Shown: positions 1 to 8,798, counted from the stretch's first letter. The stretch is 64,000 nt of DNA from Imperialibacter roseus (GCF_032999765.1 NZ_CP136051.1:6528501-6592500), one strand, 5' to 3'. The notes: generated from the letters alone by a model not told the origin. A program made the numbers and translations.

Positions 1-137
1 AGGTGTCCGGCATCCCAATTTTCCCAGCCGGGACTTTGAGTTTCAAACGTCGCCAGCCCCGTTTCAATGCCCTCCAGGTAGATGCGTTCTACCTCTGGCC
101 AGTTGGCGGGCACCATTTCAGCTATCTCAGTTTTCAT
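1..137 (-). CDS. GNAT N-acetyltransferase, phosphinothricin/arsinothricin acetyltransferase type (5' part only)
   Basis: Only the first 45 codons lie in the window; the gene runs off the left edge. The reading frame starts at the ATG at 137 and contains TGLATFET followed by SPGWENWD. This N-terminal signature belongs to the COG1247 phosphinothricin N-acetyltransferase group, which includes the arsinothricin-inactivating ArsN1 enzymes. These acetylate a primary amine with acetyl-CoA in the cytosol. The gene sits 73 nt downstream of the DUF6428 gene on the same strand and probably shares its promoter. The acetyl-CoA-binding half is outside the window, so the substrate is unknown; the neighbour hints at arsenical resistance. 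Confidence 0.8.
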   Translation of the reverse strand, partial: MKTEIAEMVPANWPEVERIYLEGIETGLATFETQSPGWENWDAGH

Positions 138-210
138 TTGAAGCAATTTTTAGTGCCAGGCACAGTCCTCAGTTGGCGCTGGCGGCACATTTCAACCAAG
201 CTAGCAAAAA

Positions 211-660
211 TCAATTACAGCACGATGCCGCTGACAAAGCAAGTTCGAGACTTGGTTTGCAAACCGGTTGCTGAGCAAATAACTTGATGCGCAGCGTGTC
301 CTCATCGTTTTCTATTAGTTCCACGCTGTAAACCGACGTTCTAAGCGCTCCGTGGCCCCATTCAAAGAATACTTCTGCTTCTTTGTCCATTGCATCTTTC
401 GTGTCAACCAAGTCTAATATGGAAAGTGCCTTGTCGGTTGTCCAGGGCTTTCTCAGGGTCTCCAGGTCATTTACGTAGAGTTGCACAACCGTCTGATTGA
501 ATGCCAGTTTTCTGCCTCCACAATCTACCGATGTAATCTTTTGGTTCTTTACCTCTGTGATGTGAAAAGTGGCTGGAAGGAATTTTCCTGGTGCGTACTC
601 AAATTCGAGGTGCCTTCCTTTTTCTGACCTAAGCAATGATAGTAGTTCTTGTGTTCTCAT
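211..660 (-). CDS. DUF6428 family protein (149 aa)
   Basis: The protein has the DUF6428 pattern known from Bacteroidota: an N-terminal LLSLLRSEKG helix, LEFEYAPGK, FHITEVKN, SVDCGG, then a cysteine-containing C-terminal segment (QQPVCKPS). I place the start at the ATG at 660 (MRTQELL). The open frame extends upstream to 864, but that extension runs through the promoter and operators and is not protein-like. In Bacteroidota this family usually sits next to arsR and other arsenic genes. No biochemical role is established. Here it leads a two-gene unit with the GNAT gene, and two palindromes flank its promoter. No arsR is visible in the window. Confidence 0.82.
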   Translation of the reverse strand: MRTQELLSLLRSEKGRHLEFEYAPGKFLPATFHITEVKNQKITSVDCGGRKLAFNQTVVQLYVNDLETLRKPWTTDKALSILDLVDTKDAMDKEAEVFFEWGHGALRTSVYSVELIENDEDTLRIKLFAQQPVCKPSLELALSAASCCN

Positions 661-665
661 GATTA

Positions 666-681
666 ATCGTATTATTACGAT
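666..681. promoter_or_regulatory. Operator-like near-perfect palindrome (downstream copy)
   Basis: ATCGTATTATTACGAT differs by one base from the palindrome at 726-741 and begins exactly 60 bp away. It ends 5 nt before the DUF6428 start codon. The shared flank ATTA extends the direct repeat to about 20 bp (662-681 and 722-741). A two-site arrangement suggests cooperative repression. Confidence 0.6.
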
Positions 682-714
682 GGTTAACGATAAAAAATAT
701 GCCGGACTACCCGG

Positions 715-745
715 CAAGACTATTAATCGTAATATTACGATACAA
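715..745 (-). promoter_or_regulatory. Predicted promoter of the DUF6428-GNAT unit
   Basis: On the minus strand a -33 TTG (745-743) is followed by 20 nt and a -7 TAGTCTTG (722-715). This is one mismatch from the Bacteroidota consensus TANNTTTG. The 20-nt spacer is almost filled by the palindrome at 726-741, so a bound repressor would block sigma contact. A short GCCGG/CCGGC hairpin (701-715) lies around the expected transcription start. Confidence 0.5.
726..741. promoter_or_regulatory. Operator-like perfect palindrome (upstream copy)
   Basis: ATCGTAATATTACGAT is a perfect 16-bp palindrome between the predicted -33 and -7 elements of the DUF6428 promoter. It also overlaps the stop codon (735-737) of the preceding gene. 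Size and symmetry fit a winged-helix dimer of the ArsR type. The regulator itself is not in the window. Confidence 0.62.
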
Positions 746-1799
746 TGTTTCGTTTTTCTATCATTTTTTTCAGCAAAGTGTATTCTACCCAAAGTGTGTA
801 ATTCCATGCCGGACATGAATGGGATATGTGAAAGACCTTTAGTCGTCCAACTCTCTGGAGCCAATTTGGTTTTACGGCTGACAACATAGTCCCATAAAAC
901 CAGGGGTACTTTTGCAAGTCAGCAGCTAGTCTGTCAGCAGCGATGGATTTTATCGGTGAGGCACCAAGTCTCATCAAACTGATGCCATACAGCATAGCCC
1001 GGAATTCATTTTTTTCTGCTTTGAGGAGCTCTTCCAGAGACTTTTGCAGCGTGCTGAGAAGAAGAGTGTCGTCTTGCTCTGAAACCCATCTGGCAAGGTG
1101 ATAGGCAATAACGGCCGTGTCCGGATAGTAAGGAGCGACCCCATATGGCTCTGTCACATATAGCGCTTCCTGTAGAATCTTTTTTATGTGCTCGTCCGAC
1201 TGTCTGATGAACTCGGTGGGCTCCAGCCCCCGAAACAGGCTTAGTAAATTGATTATGGCACATGTGTCCACTACCCACGGCATTTTATCTCCCAGCCAGG
1301 CGGCATATACCTCGGGCTGCTGTGGGTAGTATTTGATGAAATGTTTTTCAATGTCTTTCCGAAGAGTTAATAGTGTGTCTTGATCGGCTGACAGTGCCGA
1401 ATATACCAGCGCAGTGTCATCAATATCATCGGGTAAGCGAAAAAAATCGAACCGGTGCAGCACCCGTCCATTTGGGAAAGGGATGTCGGGATTGGTTGGC
1501 CAGAAGTTATAGTGCATGCGGCCCCGGCGGCTTTTGTAGAGCGGAACGGTGCTGACAATTCTGGCAACAATCTTGTCAGCTCGTTCGGTTTGGGAAGAAG
1601 TCATCATATGTTTCCATTCCCGCAGTTTACTTGCGATCAAAGCCGGAAAAAAGACATTGGGGTCATAGCGTCCGATTTGAAATAACGGGTAGGTGCGGAC
1701 AGATGGGATGCTACCGACTGGTAAGTCGAATTTGGTGGCTTCCAGCTGTTCCCTCTCCAGATGGCAAAGCCAATCGTCGATTTGTTTTTCTATATTCAT
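735..1799 (-). CDS. Unrecognised protein with a DIDDTA motif (354 aa), possible alpha/alpha-toroid
   Basis: I do not recognise the family with certainty. The protein has no signal peptide and is rich in Trp, Tyr and helical segments. Near residues 90-133 it reads RGRMHYNFWP, PFPNGR, LHRF, then LPDDIDDTALVYSAL. The D-I-D-D-T-A core (residues 125-130) is the form of the DXDD acid motif seen in class II (protonation-initiated) terpene cyclases. Later segments (MPWVVDTCAIINLL, PYYPDTAVIAYHLARW) look like repeats of an alpha/alpha barrel. At 354 aa it is shorter than a two-domain cyclase. I chose the ATG at 1799; 1817 is an alternative and the frame is open to 1904. Its stop lies inside the operator palindrome of the next gene. 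Confidence 0.6.
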   Translation of the reverse strand: MNIEKQIDDWLCHLEREQLEATKFDLPVGSIPSVRTYPLFQIGRYDPNVFFPALIASKLREWKHMMTSSQTERADKIVARIVSTVPLYKSRRGRMHYNFWPTNPDIPFPNGRVLHRFDFFRLPDDIDDTALVYSALSADQDTLLTLRKDIEKHFIKYYPQQPEVYAAWLGDKMPWVVDTCAIINLLSLFRGLEPTEFIRQSDEHIKKILQEALYVTEPYGVAPYYPDTAVIAYHLARWVSEQDDTLLLSTLQKSLEELLKAEKNEFRAMLYGISLMRLGASPIKSIAADRLAADLQKYPWFYGTMLSAVKPNWLQRVGRLKVFHISHSCPAWNYTLWVEYTLLKKMIEKRNIVS

Positions 1800-1916
1800 T
1801 CTATGGCCAAAATACATTTTTATACAGAATGACTGTTGTCCTTTTGCACCCGGTGCTATTTGCTGATTCGACTTTTTGCCGAACACACTCTTTGCACAAT
1901 TCACCTACCCGACCGA

Positions 1917-4130
1917 TCAGAACTGTTTCAGGTAGCTCACCTTGAAAATGCCTTGTTGCTCGGTCTGACTAACATAATCGTCTCCAAGTGTTTCTCTACT
2001 GTTCAAAACAAGATAGATATACGACAACGGACGGTACTCCCAGGCAAATCTGGCGTTATATGAATCGAGTCCATTTTGCGAGGTTTTTTGATATAGACCT
2101 ACCAATTGAATTCTGGGGTTTAAAGCCAGCCTTCCCTGTAGTGTATAGAGTATCACATCTCTCGAATCTGAATTTATGCCAACCGACTCAAACTGATTTC
2201 TGCTTATACTTGCCTTGAGCGATATGTGAGGAATGGGTATAATCGACAGTGCCGCATCAGAGGTTTTTAGTTTTCCATCGTAGTATTCACCAAACTCATA
2301 CTTCAGGCTGTAAGAAACTTTTCTTGAGGGATCACTACCCGCAGTAAATGAATATCTCTGAAAATCATATTGGCCGGGGTCAATCGACACACCCAGGGGA
2401 ATAAAACTTGTAATTAGGTTTTGATGCTGGCTACTCCAGTCGAAGCCGAAGAACCCGCCATGCTGCATTTCAAGCCAAAAAGGGGTAAGCTTTAGTTCTC
2501 TTTCGAGGAGAATTTTTGATGATGCCTGGTGATACCACCCTGTGCTGACTCCGGGTTGCAACGAACGAATAAATCTTTTGAAGGGGATATATTTCCCTCT
2601 TAAGTTGGCAACTGCTCCAGGGTTGGTGCCAATGATATCGGTTCTCGAAAGAAACCCCATCTCTGTTGTAAAATCCTTCGTGACAATAGACTCAGTCCAC
2701 CAGGCGGTAATGCTATTGCTGGTGTAGTAGTATTGAGAGTACCCACCAAACCCTTTGCCGGTCCCATTGTCATTGATTGATTGCAATGCCATAAAGTTCA
2801 AAGAATTTGAATTTCCAAGCCTCAGGAACCCATCAAACCCGCCGGTGAGGTTGGTGTGACTTCCGGTGGTAGATTTCATTGTGGCAATAGCCCCCAATCG
2901 ATTTTGCTTTCCTAAGTTCTTTGAGTATCTGCCAACTGCAAAATTGGCAGATGGAAGTGTATCATAGGAGCGTTGCCGGACGGCCATAAGGCCAAAATTT
3001 TGTTTAAGTGACCTATTTACCAGCCTTACACCGCCATCTACGGGCATCGGGCGTCCTTCTTGAGCCAGGCCAATTCTGCGGCTAAAAAAAGGTAGTATCT
3101 GCATTTTGCCGCTCGTGTTTCCATCAGCCATCAGCCCGGGTCCAAAAAGAGAAGCGTTTTCGAGAAAAAACTGTCTCTTCTCAGGGAACAGTACCGAAAA
3201 TCGACTGACATTGTTTACTTGCACGTCGGCGTCAGCTTGGGCAAAGTCTGTATTGACAGTCAAGTCGACGATTGCATTTGAATTAATGGCCCACTTCACA
3301 TCCCCTCCTAATTTGTATCTGGCGTCAAAATCGCTGAATTTGTTATTCGCCATCTGCCTGTTGGCTGAAACCAGTGAATATGGATTTACCTGAATGTTTG
3401 TGGAAGGTGTTGGTGGCTGAATCTCGATTAGTTCTCCAGAGTATTCCATTCTGTTGAAGCTGAAGGAGCGGGGATAGGGCGACCAGGCGGAAATTTCGTT
3501 GCTAGCCCTTCTCAATCTCAGGAAATTGATTCCCCAGGATTGCGTCTCTCCTGATCCTTTGGCATATCGAATACTTTTCCACGGAATTTGAAACTCAGCA
3601 AACCACCCTTCTTCTGTGATAGAGGTGCGGACCTTCCATAACCCGTTCCAATCACTGTCGAAAAGTACGGCATCGAAAGAAAGGTAGTCTTTTTGTGCGC
3701 CGTAAGGGTTTGTCACAAAGGACATACTGTTTCGGTTGTCGCTAAAACCATCTATGCAAACCGCAAAAGTATCGTGAGCTCGCCAGTCGAAGTCTCTCTT
3801 CAGATCGGGAACCCGAATGCCTCCCCTCCCAAGCTTGTCAAAGCAATTCACCCCTATGTAAAGAAATTCTTTGTCGAAAAGTAGTTTGACTGTGGTTTTG
3901 TTTTCAGAAGCTCTTCCCTGATTGGGCTCAATCTGAATGAAATCACTGAGAGAATCGGCTCGTGACCAGGCTTCTTCCTCCAGCACCCCATCGATGGCCA
4001 TTTTGTCATTGATACTCGTTGCTCTTATTGACAGCCTTTTTTCGGATGGGGAGAAAATGTCCTGGGCTTTTGCATTTTGGAACAGCATTAAAATGCCAAG
4101 GATGATGGAAATTGTAAAATTGGTTTTCAT
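1917..4130 (-). CDS. DUF5916 outer-membrane protein with N-terminal CBM9-like domain
   Basis: A signal peptide (residues 1-22, ending NAKAQ) is followed by a CBM9-like beta-sandwich at about 35-235, including KMAIDGVLEEEAWSRA, LYIGVNCFD and GWFAEFQIPWKSI. The rest (about 250-737) is a DUF5916 beta-barrel region with alternating polar and aromatic strands (PEKRQFFLENASLFG). The chain ends in phenylalanine, as expected for BAM-inserted barrels. Such proteins are common in Bacteroidota and are linked to surface binding of carbohydrates or peptides; no substrate can be named. A perfect inverted repeat sits just upstream of the start codon. It diverges from the symporter gene. Confidence 0.85.
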   Translation of the reverse strand: MKTNFTISIILGILMLFQNAKAQDIFSPSEKRLSIRATSINDKMAIDGVLEEEAWSRADSLSDFIQIEPNQGRASENKTTVKLLFDKEFLYIGVNCFDKLGRGGIRVPDLKRDFDWRAHDTFAVCIDGFSDNRNSMSFVTNPYGAQKDYLSFDAVLFDSDWNGLWKVRTSITEEGWFAEFQIPWKSIRYAKGSGETQSWGINFLRLRRASNEISAWSPYPRSFSFNRMEYSGELIEIQPPTPSTNIQVNPYSLVSANRQMANNKFSDFDARYKLGGDVKWAINSNAIVDLTVNTDFAQADADVQVNNVSRFSVLFPEKRQFFLENASLFGPGLMADGNTSGKMQILPFFSRRIGLAQEGRPMPVDGGVRLVNRSLKQNFGLMAVRQRSYDTLPSANFAVGRYSKNLGKQNRLGAIATMKSTTGSHTNLTGGFDGFLRLGNSNSLNFMALQSINDNGTGKGFGGYSQYYYTSNSITAWWTESIVTKDFTTEMGFLSRTDIIGTNPGAVANLRGKYIPFKRFIRSLQPGVSTGWYHQASSKILLERELKLTPFWLEMQHGGFFGFDWSSQHQNLITSFIPLGVSIDPGQYDFQRYSFTAGSDPSRKVSYSLKYEFGEYYDGKLKTSDAALSIIPIPHISLKASISRNQFESVGINSDSRDVILYTLQGRLALNPRIQLVGLYQKTSQNGLDSYNARFAWEYRPLSYIYLVLNSRETLGDDYVSQTEQQGIFKVSYLKQF

Positions 4131-4134
4131 AAGG

Positions 4135-4165
4135 AGGTTTCAATTTTTTATCAAAATTGAAACCT
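4135..4165. promoter_or_regulatory. Perfect 13-bp inverted repeat upstream of the DUF5916 start codon
   Basis: AGGTTTCAATTTT (4135-4147) and AAAATTGAAACCT (4153-4165) are exact reverse complements with a 5-nt spacer. The repeat ends 4 nt before the ATG at 4130. On the minus strand it contains CAATTTTG, a weak -7 element. It could be an operator over the promoter or a hairpin in the 5' leader, and it is too AT-rich and wrongly placed for a terminator. Confidence 0.6.
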
Positions 4166-4357
4166 TGCGGAGAGAATGGAAATCCGATTCTTGCCGACTT
4201 TTGAGTAGAATTTGACTTGTTGGAGGAGGCAATTCTGCCCGAATAGACTGATGGCGTTCGTTTTTATATAATGCTCCTTTCACCAGAAGCTATTATTCTT
4301 ATTTTTGTCGATTGTACAAAACTCATTCCCAACGATTCTACTATTAACCTATCCCGT

Positions 4358-6070
4358 ATGATGCAGCAAATCAACGATTTTCTGGTTCTTATCGACAGCT
4401 TTATCGGCAGTGCCGACTGGTTTGTTTACTTCCTGCTTGGAACCGGGCTTTTCTTTACCATTTACCTGAAGTTTCCTCAGATACGTTTCTTTCGCCACGC
4501 ACTGCGGGTGGTGTCAGGTAAATACGACAAATCTGACCTGCCCGGCGATACTTCCCATTTTCAAGCGCTTTCAACGGCACTTTCGGGTACTGTAGGCACA
4601 GGAAACATTGCTGGTGTGGCCCTGGCTATCCACCTTGGAGGCCCCGCTGCCCTGTTCTGGATGTTGATGACTGCTGCCCTGGGCATGACCACCAAATTTG
4701 TGGAGGTAACACTTTCTCACAAATACCGGGAAACTGTTGCCGATGGCTCACAAGCAGGCGGCCCCATGTATTATATGAAGAATGCCAATTTCATGCTGTT
4801 TGGCAAAAAAGTAAGCCTGGGTTGGGTGGCAACCCTTTTCGCAATAGCCACTGTGCTTTCCTCATTTGGTACAGGCAGCTTGCCTCAAATCAACAGTATT
4901 TCCAATTCGGTGTTTGCCACTTTTGGCATTGAGCATTGGATCACCGGCCTTGTGCTTTCTATTTTTCTTGGCATGGTGATCATTGGAGGCATCAAAAGAA
5001 TTGCTGCGGTTACTTCTAAGCTGGTTCCAGCCATGGCAATCATCTACTTCATTGGGGCCTTTGCTGTTATTTTCTATAACGCTGGCAATATCATCCCTTC
5101 ATTCGTATCGATTTTCGCTGATGTGTTTACTGGCTCGGCTGCCACAGGTGGCTTTTTGGGAGCTACGTTGGCTTATGCCTTCAATAGAGGTGTCAACAGA
5201 GGACTGTTTTCTAATGAGGCTGGTCAGGGCTCTGCGCCTATTGCTCACGCTTCAGCCAAAGCCAACGAGCCTCTTTCAGAAGGGATGGTGGCCATTCTTG
5301 AGCCTTTTATTGATACAATAATCATCTGTACGGTTACTGGCCTTGTGCTACTCTCAAGTGGTGTTTGGAATGAAAAGCATCAGAATGTTTTTCAACAAAC
5401 GGACATGTTTGTGCTTAACGCCGTTTACGACGAAAATAATCTGCAGGATCAGGAAAAGCTTTTCGGACACCTTACTAACAAAAGCGCTGTTGCCTTATAC
5501 AACGGTGACCTGAATGTGCAGGATGGCTCGGTGACCAACAACCTGTCAATCATTCACGCACGCTCCATAGCCGAAGATGTAAAGATTTCAAAAGCAGGCA
5601 GCCCCTTCACCGGATCTGTCAAAGTGCAAAACGGTAACCTTGTTGACCCTTCAGGCGACCTTTTGGTTGAAGGAAAATCACTCGTGCACAGTGCTCCACT
5701 TACTACAATCGCCTTTACCAGGAGTTTCTTTGGAGATGCGGGACAGTACATTGTCGCTATTGGGCTTCTGCTTTTTGCCTTTAGCACGGCTATTTCCTGG
5801 TCGTATTATGGCGACAGAGCCATGACCTTCTTGCTCGGGCCAAAGTCAGTAATGCCCTATCATATTATTTACACCATTGCATTTTTCTTTGCTTCTTTTA
5901 CCGATACCACCATCATTTGGACGCTGTCAGGCATCACCATTGCGCTGATGACCATCCCCAACCTGATAGGCATTTTGTGGTTGCGAAAAGAGATGCCTCA
6001 GATTATTAAGGAATATGGTGAGTTCTTCGACAAGAACTTTCCTGGCATGAAGCATCCTAAATTCAAGTAA
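4358..6070 (+). CDS. Sodium:alanine symporter family protein (AGCS), with extra loop domain
   Basis: The protein belongs to the AGCS (DAACS-type) amino-acid carriers that import alanine or glycine with Na+. Family landmarks are [34 protein letters not shown], and [22 protein letters not shown] use the ATG at 4358 (MMQQINDF), because the frame upstream to 4271 is not protein-like. Compared with the second AGCS gene at 62406, this one carries about 115 extra residues (about 336-450, between VWNEKHQ and APLTTIAF). The extra part is beta-rich and soluble-looking. A bidirectional terminator follows. Confidence 0.9.
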   Translation: MMQQINDFLVLIDSFIGSADWFVYFLLGTGLFFTIYLKFPQIRFFRHALRVVSGKYDKSDLPGDTSHFQALSTALSGTVGTGNIAGVALAIHLGGPAALFWMLMTAALGMTTKFVEVTLSHKYRETVADGSQAGGPMYYMKNANFMLFGKKVSLGWVATLFAIATVLSSFGTGSLPQINSISNSVFATFGIEHWITGLVLSIFLGMVIIGGIKRIAAVTSKLVPAMAIIYFIGAFAVIFYNAGNIIPSFVSIFADVFTGSAATGGFLGATLAYAFNRGVNRGLFSNEAGQGSAPIAHASAKANEPLSEGMVAILEPFIDTIIICTVTGLVLLSSGVWNEKHQNVFQQTDMFVLNAVYDENNLQDQEKLFGHLTNKSAVALYNGDLNVQDGSVTNNLSIIHARSIAEDVKISKAGSPFTGSVKVQNGNLVDPSGDLLVEGKSLVHSAPLTTIAFTRSFFGDAGQYIVAIGLLLFAFSTAISWSYYGDRAMTFLLGPKSVMPYHIIYTIAFFFASFTDTTIIWTLSGITIALMTIPNLIGILWLRKEMPQIIKEYGEFFDKNFPGMKHPKFK

Positions 6071-6091
6071 CCTTTCCGGGACCGGTTAAAA

Positions 6092-6132
6092 AAAGCCTTC
6101 CGTTTCACTTCAGAGCGGAAGGCTTTCCATTT
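6092..6132. terminator. Bidirectional intrinsic terminator
   Basis: An 11-bp perfect stem (AAAGCCTTCCG at 6092-6102, CGGAAGGCTTT at 6116-6126) with a 13-nt loop lies between two convergent genes. A- and T-rich flanks let it work for the symporter gene and for the MFS gene. Confidence 0.85.
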
Positions 6133-6153
6133 CAGAGCCAATGTATTTTTTTA

Positions 6154-7395
6154 TCATGCTTCAGCAAGCGCTTCCTTTTCTTTCGCTACAGAAGCGTCGT
6201 CAGCCGCCAATTGCTCGACAGACTTAATTCTTGAGCCAAGGAAAATACAAACCACAGTAACGGCAATGGCAAAATAGCCTACCCAATTGTACCTGGCCAG
6301 GCTTCCCCCATTATCTATCACAATCACTCCGGCAATCAGTGAGGCCAATCCGGCAGCCAGCTGCTGTACCGACGAGCTAATACTCATGAAGCTCCCCCTG
6401 TTCTGCGGTTTTACCGAAGAGGTAATCATTGCCATCGCTGGGATCATCCTGCCTCCACCCAATACAAAGAAAAGCCCCGTAGCTACTAGTGCCGCTGCCA
6501 CAGGAACCGGGGGCATGTTAGTGATCAGGAAGACTGGGATAATGGCAGCGCTGGCACAAACTATAAAGACTGTCTTTTTCCCAAATTTATCCGCCAGCCT
6601 GCCAATCAAAGGCGAGGTGAAAATGGTCAGTCCGCCGCCTACCAGATAGATATATGTAATTTGATCACCCTCAAAACCTACATTTCGAATCATGTAAGGA
6701 GCAATAAATGGGATAATCGAGAACTGCCCCAGAATTAACGTTAGCATAAAAAGGAGTGCCAACTTCTGATTGGGTAGCGAAATGGCATTCGTCAGTACCT
6801 TGGCGGGGCTGGGGCGATCCGATTTCTTGACCATGTGGTCCGTGAGAGAAGGGATAAACTTGAAAATGGCTATCGTAATCAAAGTGCCCATGCCTGCTAA
6901 TAACAAAAACGGTGCATGCCAACTAAACTTCTCAGCCAGGAAATAACCAAAAGGCACTCCTGCCACCGATGCCACCGAAAAGGCGGCCATCACAATCCCC
7001 ATTCCTTGCCCTCTGCGCTCATCCGGCACCACATCGGCCACCACCGACAAGATCAATGCACCCAATACACCCCCAAAGGCGCCAGTTAGACTTCTTGCAA
7101 AAAGAAGAACGACGTAAGTTGGGGCGAGGGCGCAGGCAATGGTGCCGACCACAAACCCCACATTAAGAAATAGGAGCGCCTTTCTTCGGTCGAATCTATC
7201 GATGACAAAGGCCGCCATAAAACCGAATATACCAGCAGTAAACGTATAACTGGAGACAATGAGGCTGAATTGCTGAGGAGTAATTTCAAATACTTTCATG
7301 AGCAAATCCCCAAGGGGCATAATGATCATGAAGTCCATAATATGAGTGAAATTTATTCCGGCAAGGGTAAAAAGGATGATTTTTTCCTTCGACAT
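6154..7395 (-). CDS. MFS transporter, DHA1-like
   Basis: A 413-aa major facilitator protein with about 12 predicted membrane segments. The loop 2/3 region reads FVIDRFDRRKALL, and the repeat in the second half reads GRLADKFGKKTVF, both matching the MFS G-X3-D-R/K-X-G-R/K-R/K motif. Segment 5 has the drug:H+ antiporter-like ASVAGVPFGYFLAE. The substrate cannot be told; multidrug or sugar efflux is typical. A possible promoter lies at about 7419-7449 on the minus strand (TTG, 19 nt, ATGCTTTG). Confidence 0.85.
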   Translation of the reverse strand: MSKEKIILFTLAGINFTHIMDFMIIMPLGDLLMKVFEITPQQFSLIVSSYTFTAGIFGFMAAFVIDRFDRRKALLFLNVGFVVGTIACALAPTYVVLLFARSLTGAFGGVLGALILSVVADVVPDERRGQGMGIVMAAFSVASVAGVPFGYFLAEKFSWHAPFLLLAGMGTLITIAIFKFIPSLTDHMVKKSDRPSPAKVLTNAISLPNQKLALLFMLTLILGQFSIIPFIAPYMIRNVGFEGDQITYIYLVGGGLTIFTSPLIGRLADKFGKKTVFIVCASAAIIPVFLITNMPPVPVAAALVATGLFFVLGGGRMIPAMAMITSSVKPQNRGSFMSISSSVQQLAAGLASLIAGVIVIDNGGSLARYNWVGYFAIAVTVVCIFLGSRIKSVEQLAADDASVAKEKEALAEA

Positions 7396-7547
7396 GATAA
7401 AGTTAGTTCAGGCTTTGGTGAGCAAAGCATATTCAACACGTTTTGGCACCAAACAATTGCCAGCTATCTGGAAAAAAATAAGAAAACAACATACCGGTCA
7501 CATCAGCAAGGAGCTTGTGAACAAATTGTTAGGTGAGGTATCTGCCT

Positions 7548-8798
7548 TTACTGCGTTCGAATAGCGATAACAGGATCCAGCCTCGAGGCGGTAGCAGCAG
7601 GTATGATGCCCGAGGCCATGCCTATAACAGCTGATACGCCCAGGCCAAGAATAATGTTGCCAACAGTAAGCTGCAGGTCGAGCGTGCCCAGGCTCACAAA
7701 GGATATCAGATACACCAGGAAGATACCGGTTCCGCCTCCAATCACGCTGAGGAAAATCGCTTCAAACAAGAATTGAAACAGGATAAAGTAGTTTTTGGCA
7801 CCGAGTGATTTTTGAATGCCAATAATATTGGTTCGCTCTTTTACGGACACAAACATGATATTGGCAATACCAAAACCACCTACGAGAATGGAGAAGCTTC
7901 CAATGACCCAGCCTGCAACACTCAGTACGTCAAAAGTCGAGCTGATAAAATTCACCAGCGCTTCGGGGCGATTGAGAGCAAAGTCATCTTCCTGCTTCGG
8001 CTTGAGTCCCCGCCTTTGGCGCATGAGTCCTCGTAGCTCGTATTCCAGCTCGACCAATCCAATGTCTGAAGATTTTCCTTTGGCCGTAATAGATGAGCCT
8101 ATTCCATCTCTGGCACCACTATAGTAGAGCTTAAGAAATGTCTTATAAGGAACATAAATATTGTCGTCGTTGCTTGGGGTACCGAGGAATCCTTCTCCCT
8201 CTTCTTTAATAGTGCCGATCACGTAATACTTCAGGCCTCGCATGGCTATTGTTTTGCCCACCGGATCCTCGTAGGGAAAAAGATCTTTCGCAATTCGGGC
8301 GCCAATAATGGCCACGTTTCGGGCAGCATCGGCTTCCAATCGGGTAAAATACCTGCCTTTTTCAAGAGGTATTTCATATACGTCCTTATGGTCAAAAGCT
8401 ACCCCCATAAGGTCGGAGGAGGTAGAATTGTTTTTTTGTTTGGCCGTTACACCACCTCTTCGGGCAGAGATAGTTATGGCTTCAAAGCTGTCGCCATTTT
8501 CCAGCAGAAACTGATAGTCAGCATAGGTAGGTTGTGGACGATTCATGTATTTCCACCAGGGGTATGGCCCTCCGCCAAACCCATAGGGCCATTTTTCGAC
8601 GTTGATATTGTCTGATCCAAGAAAGTTAAGGCTGTCTTTAACGCTGCGTTCAAGGCTGTCCACAATCGTGAACACGGCAATAATGGCGAAGATGCCAATG
8701 GTCACCCCTAATAAGGAAAGAACCGTTCTCAGAAGATTGGACCTAAGAGCGTTCCAGGCAAACCTGAAGCTTTCGAGTGTTAAGCGGATGATCAGCAA
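7548..8798 (-). CDS. ABC transporter permease, MacB/FtsX type
   Basis: The 416-aa protein has the MacB_PCD plus FtsX architecture. The first membrane helix (LLRTVLSLLGVTIGIFAII) is followed by a periplasmic domain (about 50-280), then three C-terminal helices with the FtsX core (VGGFGIANIMFVSVKERTNIIGIQKSLGA). Such permeases act with a MacB/LolD-type ATPase in lipoprotein, peptide or drug export. No ATPase gene is adjacent. The start appears to be a TTG at 8798: an in-frame TAA lies just upstream and no ATG exists in the first membrane helix. Confidence 0.85.
   Translation of the reverse strand: MLIIRLTLESFRFAWNALRSNLLRTVLSLLGVTIGIFAIIAVFTIVDSLERSVKDSLNFLGSDNINVEKWPYGFGGGPYPWWKYMNRPQPTYADYQFLLENGDSFEAITISARRGGVTAKQKNNSTSSDLMGVAFDHKDVYEIPLEKGRYFTRLEADAARNVAIIGARIAKDLFPYEDPVGKTIAMRGLKYYVIGTIKEEGEGFLGTPSNDDNIYVPYKTFLKLYYSGARDGIGSSITAKGKSSDIGLVELEYELRGLMRQRRGLKPKQEDDFALNRPEALVNFISSTFDVLSVAGWVIGSFSILVGGFGIANIMFVSVKERTNIIGIQKSLGAKNYFILFQFLFEAIFLSVIGGGTGIFLVYLISFVSLGTLDLQLTVGNIILGLGVSAVIGMASGIIPAATASRLDPVIAIRTQ

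Noticed and set aside
211-864. Long 217-aa form of the DUF6428 protein
   Set aside because: The upstream 68 codons pass through the promoter and both palindromes and lack family similarity. The ATG at 660 fits the family's N-terminus.
7346-7564. 72-codon plus-strand frame between the MFS and MacB-type genes
   Set aside because: It runs antisense across the 5' end of one real gene and the 3' end of the other, and the intergenic part looks like the MFS promoter. The helical-looking C-terminal part was not enough to call a gene.
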